Below, one piece after another: positions 40,675 through 49,331 of a stretch of DNA of 64,000 bases. Below the pieces are notes generated by a model. That model was given only the letters and a program-made list of their open reading frames with translations, did no database searches and was not told the origin of the DNA. Source of the stretch: Aureimonas sp. SA4125 (GTDB taxonomy: Bacteria > Pseudomonadota > Alphaproteobacteria > Rhizobiales > Rhizobiaceae); NCBI RefSeq assembly GCF_019973775.1, contig NZ_AP025032.1, positions 1,488,001 through 1,552,000 on the forward strand, in the 5' to 3' direction. The stretch's first letter is position 1. Each line of letters starts with the position of its first letter. Both the position numbers and the translations under genes were made by a program.

Positions 40675-40893
40675 GGGGATGCCTTTGATGTTGCGCGCCA
40701 CGGAGGACGCGGGAGGCCCTACATGGGGGCGCGGCCCCGGCGATACGAGCGGCAGGGGCCCTCGTGTGCGTCTTCGCCATGGTGACGCTCTGTCGCCAAT
40801 GGAGGCTGTGTCATCGGCGGAAGCCGTCCGGTGGTGCTCCCGCTTGCCCGAACTGCAGCCTCTGTCGGTCGGGCGTCATCCGGTCTCAGTGCG

Positions 40894-40918
40894 TGATCCC
40901 GGCTCGATGCCGGGATCA
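40894..40918. repeat. Palindromic intergenic unit
   Basis: A 10-bp perfect stem, TGATCCCGGC / GCCGGGATCA, with a 5-base loop. It shares the core GATCCCGG with the unit at 42816, suggesting a dispersed extragenic palindrome family. Confidence 0.6.
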
Positions 40919-41001
40919 TGAGCCTTGTGGCGCTGCGCGGCCTCAGCCCGCGAAGCGCAGCATCCTGACCCGAAGCCGCTTCTCCTGCGCTTCGGCATGG
41001 G

Positions 41002-41022
41002 TTGTCGGGTCAAGCCCGACAA
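41002..41022. repeat. Palindromic intergenic unit
   Basis: An 8-bp perfect stem TTGTCGGG / CCCGACAA with a 5-base loop. This kind of unit is frequent between genes in Hyphomicrobiales. Its copy number here is unknown. Confidence 0.5.
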
Positions 41023-41128
41023 TGACGACAGGAAGGAGGTTTGCGCACTGCGAACGAGCCCCGACGATCCAATTCGTCATCCTCGCGCGCAGCGCGAAGA
41101 TCCATGCCAGGACGCTCGAAACGTCCGC

Positions 41129-42097
41129 CTATTCGATCGCGTAGGTCCAGTCGGACGGCTCGAAGTCGTAACCCTCCGCCGCCGCGAGCTTGCGGACATG
41201 TCCGATGCCGGGGAAGCTGATATGCATGCCGGCGATGCGGGTGCGATCGCGCGCGACCTCTTCGAGGATGCGCTGGCGGGTCGCGATGGCCATGGCGCCG
41301 TCGACGTCGAAGGCGATGCCGACGTCGGGCTTGGCCATCTGGACAGGCCCGACATGAACAATGTCGCCCCAGATGAAGAGCGCATCCTCGCCCTCGCCGA
41401 TGACGAAACCGCAATGGCCCGGCGTATGGCCGAACAACTCGCGCGACCGGATGCCGGGCACGACCTCGACCTCTCCCGTAAACGTCTTCACCCGGTCGCC
41501 ATAGGCGGCCAGCGCTGCCTGCGCCAGGTCGAAGAAGGACTTGAACGCGTCCGGCGCAGCTGCCCTCTGCTCGGCGCTGGCAAAATAGGCGACGTCGTTG
41601 GCGTGAACGTGGAGATCGGCGTTCGGGAAGGCCGCCTTTCCGTCCACGACGAGGCCGCCGATGTGGTCGACGTGGAGATGCGTCAACAGAACCGCATCGA
41701 TGTCGGACGCCGCGACGCCCGCCGCAGCGAGGCCCGCGGACAGTGCGCCGAGTTCCGGCGCGTAGCCGGCCCCGCCCGTGTCGATGAGGATGTTCTTCCC
41801 GTCCACGGTGACGAGATAGGTGTTGACCCCCGTGGTGACGGGCGACGCCTTGGTGAACTCCTCCGCCAGTACCGTGTTCGCGGCTTCCGGCGTGATGTTG
41901 GAGAGATAGGCGACATCGATCTGGAGAAAGCCGTCGGAAATGGCCGTCACCACGGCCTTGCCGGCCTGGACGCGCTGCAAGGCAACGACCTGCGTGGTGC
42001 TGCTTGCCGGCGCCTGTGCGGCAGCGGGCAGGATCGACAGTTTCAGGGCAATCGGAGCGATGGCCGCGCCGATGAGCAGTTGGCGACGAGTGGTCAT
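41129..42097 (-). CDS. Tat-exported metallo-beta-lactamase-fold hydrolase
   Basis: A 322-residue MBL-fold protein. The N-terminus MTTRRQLLIGAAIAPIALKL with a twin arginine and a hydrophobic stretch ending LPAAAQA resembles a Tat signal, so it is likely periplasmic. The metal motif is LLTHLHVDHIGGL (HxHxDH, about 144-156), with later ligands in GHTPGHCGF and IWGDIVH. It resembles small-molecule hydrolases such as lactonases and beta-lactamase-like enzymes, but the substrate is unknown. It is divergent from an HxlR regulator that may respond to the same compound. Confidence 0.9.
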   Translation of the reverse strand: MTTRRQLLIGAAIAPIALKLSILPAAAQAPASSTTQVVALQRVQAGKAVVTAISDGFLQIDVAYLSNITPEAANTVLAEEFTKASPVTTGVNTYLVTVDGKNILIDTGGAGYAPELGALSAGLAAAGVAASDIDAVLLTHLHVDHIGGLVVDGKAAFPNADLHVHANDVAYFASAEQRAAAPDAFKSFFDLAQAALAAYGDRVKTFTGEVEVVPGIRSRELFGHTPGHCGFVIGEGEDALFIWGDIVHVGPVQMAKPDVGIAFDVDGAMAIATRQRILEEVARDRTRIAGMHISFPGIGHVRKLAAAEGYDFEPSDWTYAIE

Positions 42098-42326
42098 GGA
42101 TGGAAACTCCTCTGTTTCGGGGCGGCTCTTGCCTTCCCGGGATGGAATACGGTGGAAGCAGCAGCCCTGCCGACGGTCAGGCACGACAGCCCGGGCTTTC
42201 TGATTCTCCCGGCACCTGCGGCAGCATCAGCCCGGTGCCGCGGTATCGAGATCATGCTACGTCTCCTCCCGCCGGATCCGTCCCTGATCTAGGAGGTTTC
42301 GGCCGCCCGCATAAGGAGGCACAATC

Positions 42327-42752
42327 TTGTCCGATACGCACATCGATGTTCGCCCGATCGCACCGCTGCGCCCTTGCGGCGCCTCCGATCACGATGACTG
42401 CGGGCTTCGCCTCGTCCTCGACCGTCTGGGCGAGCGGTGGACGGTCACGGCGCTGGCGGAGCTCTCTCCAGGTCCCCGCCGCTACAGCGAACTCGAGCGT
42501 GCCCTGGAGGGCATTTCGCAGCGGATGATGACTCTGACCCTGCGCCGCCTGGAGCGCGACGGCCATGTCCTGCGCCGTGTCGAGGCGAGCGTCCCACCCA
42601 GCGTGACCTACGAACTGACCGACCTCGGCCGTGCCTTCGCCGGCCAGGTCGCGTCCCTGTTGGCCTGGAGCGGGCAGCACCGGGCGCAGATCGCGGCGGC
42701 GCAGGCGCGTTTCGACGGGCGATCCGCCGGCCAGGCCGCTGCCCGCCTCTGA
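42327..42752 (+). CDS. HxlR family winged-helix regulator
   Basis: A 141-residue regulator starting at the TTG after AAGGAGG. The HxlR pattern is complete: LVLDRLGERWTVTALAELS, RRYSELERALEGISQRMMTLTLRRLERDG, then a wing with VPPSVTYELTDLG. Two cysteines (Cys17 and Cys25) precede the helix-turn-helix, a site at which related members sense redox or electrophiles. It is divergent from the MBL-fold gene, its most likely target. Confidence 0.93.
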   Translation: MSDTHIDVRPIAPLRPCGASDHDDCGLRLVLDRLGERWTVTALAELSPGPRRYSELERALEGISQRMMTLTLRRLERDGHVLRRVEASVPPSVTYELTDLGRAFAGQVASLLAWSGQHRAQIAAAQARFDGRSAGQAAARL

Positions 42753-42815
42753 GCCCCGTCATTCCAGGTAAGGTCGGACACGCGGGCCCGGCCCGGTTGT
42801 GCGATTTCCCGCGTC

Positions 42816-42854
42816 TTGGCATGGGTCCCGGACTTGATCCGGGATCCATGCCAA
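42816..42854. repeat. 17-bp palindromic intergenic unit
   Basis: TTGGCATGGGTCCCGGA (42816-42832) and its complement (42838-42854, one G-T pair) around a CTTGA loop. It lies between the convergent HxlR and LOG genes and may also act as a terminator. Of the same family as 40894 by its shared GATCCCGG core. Confidence 0.65.
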
Positions 42855-42973
42855 AACGCTGAACATGCCGGGTGAGGGGGGACATTCCCTCTGCGATCAA
42901 CCCGCTGTTTCCGCGCTCCGGCGCCAATCCCTGCGCAAGGACGGGTTCGCCGGGGAAACGCTCCGGCGTCCCG

Positions 42974-43576
42974 CTACAGCCGCTCGATGATCGCCGCTTC
43001 GCCCTCGGCATGCGCCGGGGCGACCCGCATCAGCGTGGGGATGACGTCCTCGGCGCGGTCGATGACGAGGGGGCGGACCTGGTGGGCGGTGTGGATGTAG
43101 CCCTCGGCGCGCATGTGGTCGAGAAGGCTGGACAGCGGGTCCCAGAAGCCGCCGACATTGGCGATGGCGACGGGCTTCTTGTGCCGGCCGAGCTGGCCCC
43201 AGGTCATGATCTCGATCAGCTCCTCCAGCGTGCCGATGCCGCCGGGCAGCGCCACGAAGGCGTCGGAGCGCTCGAACATGATGTGCTTGCGCTCGTGCAT
43301 GTCCTCGGTGACGATCAGCTCGTCGAGCCGCTGCAGCTCGCTCTCGGTCGCCTCCATGTCGATCAGGAAGCGCGGAATGACGCCGGTGACCTTGCCGCCG
43401 GCGGCGATCACCGCGTCGGACACCGCGCCCATGATGCCGCGCGTGCCGCCGCCATAGACGAGGCCAAGGCCGGCCCGGCCCATGGCGGTGCCGACCACCT
43501 CGGCAGCCCGGAGGTGGGAGGGATCGCGGCCGGGAGAGGAGCCGCAATAGACGCAGATGGATCGAATCAAGCTCAT
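42974..43576 (-). CDS. LOG family protein (TIGR00730)
   Basis: A 200-residue Rossmann-fold protein. YGGGTRGIMG (about 40-49) and LPGGIGTLEELIEIMTW (about 110-126) are the two defining motifs of LOG enzymes, which release cytokinin base from its riboside monophosphate. In bacteria the reaction is usually hydrolysis of the base-ribose bond of AMP-like nucleotides. The start is the ATG before SLIRSICVYCG; 14 upstream codons are open. It is separated by about 80 bases from the ABC transporter genes on the same strand. Confidence 0.93.
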   Translation of the reverse strand: MSLIRSICVYCGSSPGRDPSHLRAAEVVGTAMGRAGLGLVYGGGTRGIMGAVSDAVIAAGGKVTGVIPRFLIDMEATESELQRLDELIVTEDMHERKHIMFERSDAFVALPGGIGTLEELIEIMTWGQLGRHKKPVAIANVGGFWDPLSSLLDHMRAEGYIHTAHQVRPLVIDRAEDVIPTLMRVAPAHAEGEAAIIERL

Positions 43577-43657
43577 GGCGCCAAGGTCGGATGCGGCGGG
43601 TTCTGGGTCAAGGGACATCCTGCGGGGCAGCCATGCATCGCCGTGGCGGAACCGCTA

Positions 43658-44506
43658 TCAGGTCACCCCGGGATAGAGCGCGCTGACCATTGCCAGCGTC
43701 CTTTCCCGCCATTCCGCATCGCGTTCGGCCCGCGGCGTCGGCAGGTCGTGGATGCCGCGCAGCCGCGCCGGGCGCTCGGTGAGGAAGACGATGCGGTCGG
43801 CGAGTTCCACCGCTTCGCGCAGGTTGTGGGTGACCATGACCGCCGTTGTCGGGCGGGCCGACCAGACGTCGAGGAGGAGGGTGCGCAGGCGTGCCGCCGT
43901 CGGCTCGTCGAGCGAGACGAAGGGCTCGTCGAGGAGGAGGAGGGCCGGGCGGATGGCGAAGGCCCGGGCGAGCGCGACGCGGCGGGCAAGGCCGAGCGAC
44001 AGCTCGCCGGGAAACCGCTTCGTCATCTCGGTGAGGCCGAGCGTCTCGAACAGAGGCGACAGATCGTCGCCGCGACGCTCCGGCGGCAAGGCGAGGCGCA
44101 CATTCGTCTCGACGTCGCGCCAGGGCAGAAGCCGCGGTTCCTGAAACACGGCGGCGATGCGCCCCGCGGGATCGGCGCGCCGGACATGGCCGGAGAAATC
44201 CGTGTCGAGGCCGAGGATGATGCGCAGGGCCGTCGTCTTGCCGCAGCCGGAAGGGCCGATGAGCGCGGTGAAGCTGCCCCTTGGCGCGGTGAAGGCGAAA
44301 TCGTCGATCGCCAGCATGTCCGTGCCGTCGGCCGAGACGAAGCGTTTCTGCGCAACATGGACGTCGAGGTCGATGGGCGCCGTCGATGGGGACGAAGCTG
44401 GCACAGCGGGTAACGACGATCCCGCTTCGGTGAAGGGCGTGGGCGGGGGCCGGGCGCCGGATGGCGCGGCTGAAAAGGGCGGGGCGGTCTTGGACAGGTC
44501 GGTCAT
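43658..44506 (-). CDS. NitT/TauT-type ABC transporter ATP-binding protein
   Basis: ATPase of 282 residues. Walker A is GPSGCGKTT (about 84-92), the Q-loop FQEPRLLPW, Walker B LLLLDEP and the switch His in VMVTHN. The signature, usually LSGGQ, reads Leu-Ser-Leu-Gly-Leu, as in part of this subfamily. The first 45 residues are a Pro/Ser-rich extension of unknown role. It is preceded by the permease gene with a one-base gap and belongs to the three-gene uptake unit. Confidence 0.93.
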   Translation of the reverse strand: MTDLSKTAPPFSAAPSGARPPPTPFTEAGSSLPAVPASSPSTAPIDLDVHVAQKRFVSADGTDMLAIDDFAFTAPRGSFTALIGPSGCGKTTALRIILGLDTDFSGHVRRADPAGRIAAVFQEPRLLPWRDVETNVRLALPPERRGDDLSPLFETLGLTEMTKRFPGELSLGLARRVALARAFAIRPALLLLDEPFVSLDEPTAARLRTLLLDVWSARPTTAVMVTHNLREAVELADRIVFLTERPARLRGIHDLPTPRAERDAEWRERTLAMVSALYPGVT

Positions 44507-44507
44507 G

Positions 44508-45365
44508 TCAGGCCGCCCGGCCGCGCCAGCGCGTCGCGCGGGCTTCCAGCGGCTGCACGACGAGAAGCTCGACGATCAGCATCACGGCGACGAAGGCGAG
44601 CGTGTAGGCGAGGATCGCCGCGACGTTGGAGAGCGAGAAATAGGTGGCGATCTGAAAGCCGACGCCGCTCGACAGGCCGAAGAGCTCGACGACGAGCGCG
44701 ATCTTCCAGATCAGCGACAGGCCGGAGCGCGTCGCGGCGGCGAGATAGGGCTGCAGCTGCGGCAGGATGACGTGGACGAGGCGGTCGCGGCGGGAGAAGC
44801 GATAGACCTTCGCCATCTCGGCCAGTTGCCGGTCCAGCGCCTGCGCCCCCTCGCGGATGGTGACGACGACGTTCGGGATCTTGTTGATGGCGATCGCCAG
44901 GATGGCCGCGGTCTCGTTCGTGCCGATCCAGATGAACAGGAGAAAGATCACCACCAGCGCCGGCAGGTTGAGGAAGAGGATCACCCAGGGATTGAAGAAG
45001 CGGTTGGCGGTGCGGCTGAGGCCGAGCCCCACGCCGATGGCCGCGCCGATGCCCATCGCGACGACGAAGGAGGCGCCGACGCGCATCAAGGTCATCGCGA
45101 GGTGGAAGGGCAGTTCGCCGGTGCGGGCGTCCTTCCAGAAGGCGAATGCGACGGCACCCGGCGTCGGTAGCAGGCGCGACTGGGCCAGGCTGGCCGCAAG
45201 CCACCAGAGGGCGAGAAGCGCCAACATCGAAGCCGTGGTCACCGCCGCGGGGCCAAGCCGGCCGAAGAGGAGAGGTTGACCGCCAGCCCCGGCCCGGCGG
45301 GGCAGGGCGGTCTCTCCGCGGGCGGACGATCGCACGGCCGGTGCCACCGTGACCTCAGGAGCCAT
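44508..45365 (-). CDS. NitT/TauT-type ABC transporter permease
   Basis: Inner-membrane subunit of 285 residues with about six hydrophobic segments. The region EMAKVYRFSRRDRLVHVILPQ, then LQPYLAAATRSGLSLIWKIAL, is the EAA loop that contacts the ATPase. It resembles SsuC and TauC permeases. Its start overlaps the stop of the binding-protein gene by 11 bases. Substrate unknown. Confidence 0.92.
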   Translation of the reverse strand: MAPEVTVAPAVRSSARGETALPRRAGAGGQPLLFGRLGPAAVTTASMLALLALWWLAASLAQSRLLPTPGAVAFAFWKDARTGELPFHLAMTLMRVGASFVVAMGIGAAIGVGLGLSRTANRFFNPWVILFLNLPALVVIFLLFIWIGTNETAAILAIAINKIPNVVVTIREGAQALDRQLAEMAKVYRFSRRDRLVHVILPQLQPYLAAATRSGLSLIWKIALVVELFGLSSGVGFQIATYFSLSNVAAILAYTLAFVAVMLIVELLVVQPLEARATRWRGRAA

Positions 45366-46332
45366 TCTTCAGTCCGGACCAGTAGGTGCCGGGATCGAGC
45401 ACCTTGCCGGGGCCGACCAGTTTTTCGCCGGCCAGACCTTCCAGCACCTGGTAGAGTTTCGCCGTGTCCTTTTCCTCCTCGGCCACGGGGCGGGCGGGGA
45501 TGCCTTCGCGATAGCGCTCGCGCATGGTTGCGAGCGTCGCGTCGTCTTCGGCCTGGACGAGCGGGGCGAGCGCCTGCCATTCGGCGTCGGACGTTTTCAG
45601 CAGCTGCTTGGTTTCCTTCGATGCGGCGAGAAAACCGCTCGCGACGCCGGGATGCGCCGTGGCCCAGCCCTCGTCGAAGACATAGCCGATCGTCGCCACC
45701 TTGCCGCTTGCACCAAAGGCTGCGGCGGCCTCTTCACCCGAGACGAGCCGGCGAAAGCCTTCGGCCTCGAGGCGGGCGGCGTAGTTCCAGAAGATCAGGA
45801 CGGCGTCGAGTTCGCCGCTGCGGGCCTTCTCGGCCAGGAGCGGCGGCGCGCCGTAGATGATGCGGGCGTCGCCGGCGAGGTCGGTGCCGGTGTCGCGGGT
45901 CGCGAGCGCCTGGATGAGAAGCCAGTTCTTGTCGAGCGGCCCGCCGGCGACGCCGAGCGTCTTTCCCTTCAGGTCGGCGAGCGTCCGGATCGGACTGTCG
46001 CCGGGCACCATCAGCGCGCCGACCGAGGTCGAATAGGGGGCGAAGACGTAGGGACCACCCTCGGCACGCTGGCGCGAGACCCACAGCCAGTCGGTCACGA
46101 TCATGTCGACGCTGCCGCCCTGCAGGGCGATGCCCGTGGCGTCCTCGCCGGCGAAGGGGATGATCTCGACGTCGACGCCGTGCTTGGCGTCGATGCCGTT
46201 GCGCTTCATCGCGTCGAGTTCCCAGTTCACCGTGCCGAACTTCAGCACGCCGACCCGGACGGTCTCGGCGGCAGATACCGCTCCGCTCCACAGCACCGCG
46301 GCGGCAACCATCGCCGTTAAAATCGCTCTCAT
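45355..46332 (-). CDS. NitT/TauT-type ABC transporter substrate-binding protein
   Basis: Periplasmic binding protein of 325 residues with a signal peptide (MRAILTAMVAAAVLWSGAVS, cleavage near AAE at about residue 22). The mature part has VGVLKFGTVNWELDAMKRNG and ALQGGSVDMIVTDWLW, typical of NMT1/THI5- and SsuA-like proteins. It is the first gene of the three-gene unit. Substrate could be a sulfonate, taurine-like compound, pyrimidine or other small molecule. Confidence 0.9.
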   Translation of the reverse strand: MRAILTAMVAAAVLWSGAVSAAETVRVGVLKFGTVNWELDAMKRNGIDAKHGVDVEIIPFAGEDATGIALQGGSVDMIVTDWLWVSRQRAEGGPYVFAPYSTSVGALMVPGDSPIRTLADLKGKTLGVAGGPLDKNWLLIQALATRDTGTDLAGDARIIYGAPPLLAEKARSGELDAVLIFWNYAARLEAEGFRRLVSGEEAAAAFGASGKVATIGYVFDEGWATAHPGVASGFLAASKETKQLLKTSDAEWQALAPLVQAEDDATLATMRERYREGIPARPVAEEEKDTAKLYQVLEGLAGEKLVGPGKVLDPGTYWSGLKNGS

Positions 46333-46531
46333 GGCGTCCTCCCGATCAGCGCGACGGGAACTTTCCCTCGCTCTGCTCTTCATCTCCGCGCAGCCGCTCC
46401 TGCCCCGACCGGCTGGCGATTCCGCGCGCTTTGACGGCGCCCTGGGCAAACCATAGCACCGTCCGCTTTGACGCCGCGAGCCCGTTTCGGGCAAAACTTC
46501 CCGTCGGCGGCTCGCAGCCGGCGGAACCGGA

Positions 46532-47122
46532 TCAGGACCGCGCGTCGATGGCCTCGGCCACTTCGTCGGCAAGCTTCAGCGTCCGCACCACCACCGGAGC
46601 GGCAAGCGCGAACAGGCTGGCACTGCGGCCGCGCGCCGCCTGTGCCTCCCGCACCTCGGAAAGCACGGACTGGATGACCGGGAAGAAGCGGATGACGAGG
46701 GAGATGGCGAGGCTGCATTTGGCGGCGTCCACCCCGGCGAAGGCGAGGAAGGAGAAGCCTTTCTCCAGCGCCGCGATCATGTCGGCGCTGCGCGTCGTCA
46801 GGGTCACCAGCGCGGCGGCGAGGATGAGGGCGAGAAAGCGCAGGACGGCCAGCGTCGCCAGCGGCAGGCCGGCGATCCACAGCTGGGCGAGAAAGATGAA
46901 GGCGAGAACGAGGGCCACCGGCCGAAGCTGCCGCAGCAGCACGGCAGGCGGGATCTTGGCCGCCGCGTAGAGGAAAAGGACCAGGGCGAGACCGAAAGCG
47001 CTGGGGACGAGGCCGGGCAGGGCGAAGAGCAGCGTCCCGAGGATCGGCAGCGCGACGAGTTTCACCCCTGGCCGCAGCCGGTGCAGCGCACTGTCGCGCT
47101 CGACATAGGTCGATCCGATCAT
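46532..47122 (-). CDS. bioN: Biotin ECF transporter T component
   Basis: Energy-coupling membrane subunit (EcfT type), 196 residues and four to five hydrophobic segments. The cytoplasmic coupling helix carries EVREAQAARGRS, the Ala-Arg-Gly motif that contacts the ATPase. A similar Arg pattern lies at TYVERDSALHRLRPGVKL near the N-terminus. Its start overlaps the stop of bioM by four bases. Confidence 0.93.
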   Translation of the reverse strand: MIGSTYVERDSALHRLRPGVKLVALPILGTLLFALPGLVPSAFGLALVLFLYAAAKIPPAVLLRQLRPVALVLAFIFLAQLWIAGLPLATLAVLRFLALILAAALVTLTTRSADMIAALEKGFSFLAFAGVDAAKCSLAISLVIRFFPVIQSVLSEVREAQAARGRSASLFALAAPVVVRTLKLADEVAEAIDARS

Positions 47123-47793
47123 CGGCAGAGCGCGAGATAGCGGGCGATGGCCTCATTCGGCGGGGCGTCGGTGTGGAGGCGGCCCTCTTCGAAGACCAGC
47201 ACGCGGTCGAACGCCGCGAGGAGATCAAGATCGTGCGTCACCATCACCAACCGGCCGGGAAAGGCGGCGATCGCCGTTGCGATACGGCTTGTGTTGCGCA
47301 GGTCGAGAAGGGTCGTCGGCTCGTCGAGGACAAGCACCTCCGGCTGCATGACCATGACACCGGCCAGCGCCACCAGCTGCCGTTCGCCGCCGGAGAGCTC
47401 GTGGATCAGCCGACCTTCGCTGCCGGCCAGCCCTTGGCTCTCCAGCACACCGGCGATCCGCGCCGCGATTTCCGGCTTCGAGAGACCCCGGCCCTTGAGA
47501 CCGAAGGCCAGATCCTCGCCGACGCTGGGGTAGACGATCTGGCTGTCGGGGTTCTGGAAGACGAAGCCGACTTTCCGCCGCACCGCCTTGCCGTCCCTTG
47601 CGGTATCAAGGCCGCCAACCAGCACCTGTCCAACTGTCGGTAGGAGCAAGCCATTGAGAAGCCGCGCGAACGTGCTCTTGCCCGAGCCGTTGGCGCCGAT
47701 GACGCCGATGCGCTTTTCGCCAAGCGTCAGCGTCAGGTCGGCGAGGACGTCGCGGCCGCCGCGCGAGACGCCGACACCGTCCAGGACGATCAC
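47119..47793 (-). CDS. bioM: Biotin ECF transporter ATPase
   Basis: ATPase of 224 residues. Walker A is GANGSGKST (33-41), the Q-loop FQNPDSQI, the signature ELSGGERQLVALAG and Walker B VLVLDEPT, with the switch His in MVTHDLD. The residues fit a cobalt/biotin-type EcfA. It is the middle gene of bioY-bioM-bioN (minus strand) and 13 bases after bioY. Confidence 0.94.
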   Translation of the reverse strand: MIVLDGVGVSRGGRDVLADLTLTLGEKRIGVIGANGSGKSTFARLLNGLLLPTVGQVLVGGLDTARDGKAVRRKVGFVFQNPDSQIVYPSVGEDLAFGLKGRGLSKPEIAARIAGVLESQGLAGSEGRLIHELSGGERQLVALAGVMVMQPEVLVLDEPTTLLDLRNTSRIATAIAAFPGRLVMVTHDLDLLAAFDRVLVFEEGRLHTDAPPNEAIARYLALCR

Positions 47794-47806
47794 GAGAGGC
47801 TCCGCG

Positions 47807-48370
47807 TCAGACGTCGCGGACGCGGGAGGCCGTGATCAGCGGATAGGCCTGGCGGACGGTGACGACGACCAGAGCGGCCATGCCGGCCTTGATGAGATCG
47901 CCCGGAATGAAGGCGACGGCCGAGGCGAGGAAGGCCGCGCCGAGGTTCATGCCGGACATCGCCGCGAACCACGGGACGCCGACGCCGTAGACGACGCCGA
48001 TGCCGCCGACGACGGCGAAGGCGAAGGCCGAGACGAAGGAGAGACGGTGCCAGAAGCGCTCGGTCAGCCAGCCGATGACGACGGCGGAGATGATCCAGCC
48101 GTAGATGAAGCCCGACCACGGGCCGACCAGCGCGCCGATGCCGCCGCGCCCGCCGGCCAGCAACGGCAGGCCGACGGCGACGAGAAGGACGAAGAGCAGC
48201 ATCGACAGCCCGCCACGCCGGGCGCCGAGAATGCCACCGGCCAGCATCGGTCCCATCGACTGCGCCGTGATCGGCACGCCGATCGCCGGGATCATCAGCG
48301 GCGGAAAGACACCGAGCACCGCCATCAGGGCGGCGAACAGCGCGATGTGGACGATATCCCTGGTGCTCAT
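47807..48370 (-). CDS. bioY: Biotin transporter S component
   Basis: Substrate-binding membrane protein of 187 residues with about six hydrophobic segments. The N-terminal IALFAALMAVLGVFPPL, GVPITAQSMGPMLAGGILGARRGG and PWSGFIYGWI blocks are the conserved BioY signatures. With bioM and bioN it forms a high-affinity biotin importer. I looked for a BioR site (TTATnnATAA) upstream and did not find one. Confidence 0.95.
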   Translation of the reverse strand: MSTRDIVHIALFAALMAVLGVFPPLMIPAIGVPITAQSMGPMLAGGILGARRGGLSMLLFVLLVAVGLPLLAGGRGGIGALVGPWSGFIYGWIISAVVIGWLTERFWHRLSFVSAFAFAVVGGIGVVYGVGVPWFAAMSGMNLGAAFLASAVAFIPGDLIKAGMAALVVVTVRQAYPLITASRVRDV

Positions 48371-48581
48371 GTCCGGTCCTCTGAAGTCCGCTCGCCCTCA
48401 ACGGAGGCGCTGCGACAATGCCGGCATCGTGAACCGCATTGCGCGGCAAAGGTCAATCGACAGGGAATGCGTCGCCGCCAGCCAAAGCCTCGGATGCGCG
48501 TCGGACCGGGGCCCGGCCAAGGCGCAGGGCGAAGAAAGTCGAAACCGCTTTTCGCAGTGTCCGGCGCGGCAAGCGAACATA

Positions 48582-48848
48582 CTAGACCTGGACAACCTTG
48601 GCAGCCACAAGGGGAAGGCCGTGCGCCAGGCCATCCGGGCTGTAGGCGCCAGGCTGCTGTTCCTGCCGAAATACTCGCCCGACCTCAATCCGATCGAGCA
48701 GTTCTTCGCCAAGCTGAAGCACTTCCTGCGAGACGGCGCCAAGCGCAACCGGGACGACCTCTGCGCCGCCATCGGAACCATCATCGCCGACGTCCCGCCA
48801 ACCGAATGCAAAAAACTACTTCGCCAATTCAGGCTATGGCGAACCTAA
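48582..48848 (+). pseudogene. IS630 family transposase, C-terminal fragment
   Basis: The last part of an IS630 transposase: DNLGSHKGKAVRQAI, then LLFLPKYSPDLNPIEQFFAKLK with the conserved Glu of the DDE triad, ending RLWRT and TAA. The N-terminal two thirds are missing; similarity starts abruptly at about 48582. No terminal repeats found. It marks the left border of the acquired RiPP region and is 12 bases from the stop of the acetyltransferase gene. Confidence 0.88.
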
Positions 48849-48860
48849 ACTCATCCCGCA

Positions 48861-49331
48861 CTAAATCGCCGACCGTGCCATCTCGAACCAAGTCACGCCT
48901 TCGCGGATCTCCTGATCAGTCTCTCGAAATCCCAGAGATCGGAAAAGCATTTGCGCCCCGTGATTGCTTCCTGACACCGCCAACCTGAGCTCGGTTCGTC
49001 CAAGCACTTGCGTGCTCTCCAGAGCCTGTCTCAGTAGTCTTCGGCCGACGCCTCCGCGTCGGGCAGTCCGTGTCACAAAGATGTCGAGGAGGAAAGCCCG
49101 ACCGTCCGCCCGGCCTTCCACCCACACATAACCCTCCGGGCCTCCCGGGCCGTCGAGAACCAGGACGTGCGAGCCGGGGTCTGCGAGAGCAGCGGTAACG
49201 CGTTCGCGCAGCGCCGATAGTTCATTCCCCGCAAGGGGGCGGCCAAAGCTCACGCGGGCGGTCTCGGCCTGTGCTTCGGCGATAAACGCGAGGTGGCGCG
49301 CATCGGCCGCCACGAAACTCCGGTCGCTCAC
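48861..49331 (-). CDS. GNAT family acetyltransferase in RiPP operon
   Basis: N-acetyltransferase of 156 residues. LDIFVTRTARRGGVGRRLL (about 88-106) is the acetyl-CoA loop motif (R/Q-x-x-G-x-G) and SGSNHGAQMLFRSLGFRETD is the typical GNAT end. The start is the GTG at 49331, overlapping the stop of the 301-residue gene (GTGA), so it is translated with it. It is the last gene of the operon and could acetylate the mature peptide or give self-resistance; that is inference. The long upstream in-frame extension lies within the preceding gene. Confidence 0.85.
   Translation of the reverse strand: MSDRSFVAADARHLAFIAEAQAETARVSFGRPLAGNELSALRERVTAALADPGSHVLVLDGPGGPEGYVWVEGRADGRAFLLDIFVTRTARRGGVGRRLLRQALESTQVLGRTELRLAVSGSNHGAQMLFRSLGFRETDQEIREGVTWFEMARSAI

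Larger units (their letters stand above)
40675..41128. other. Gene-free region carrying short palindromes
   Basis: About 454 bases without a gene I can support. The right half holds two palindromic units (listed separately) spaced by about 100 bases. Open frames here have no family similarity. Confidence 0.55.

Noticed and set aside
43658..44506. Degenerate ABC signature LSLGL as sign of a broken ATPase
   Set aside because: Walker A, Walker B, Q-loop and switch His are intact, and I recall the same variant in other members of this subfamily.
48371..48581. BioR operator upstream of bioY
   Set aside because: No TTATnnATAA-like site could be found in the upstream sequence.
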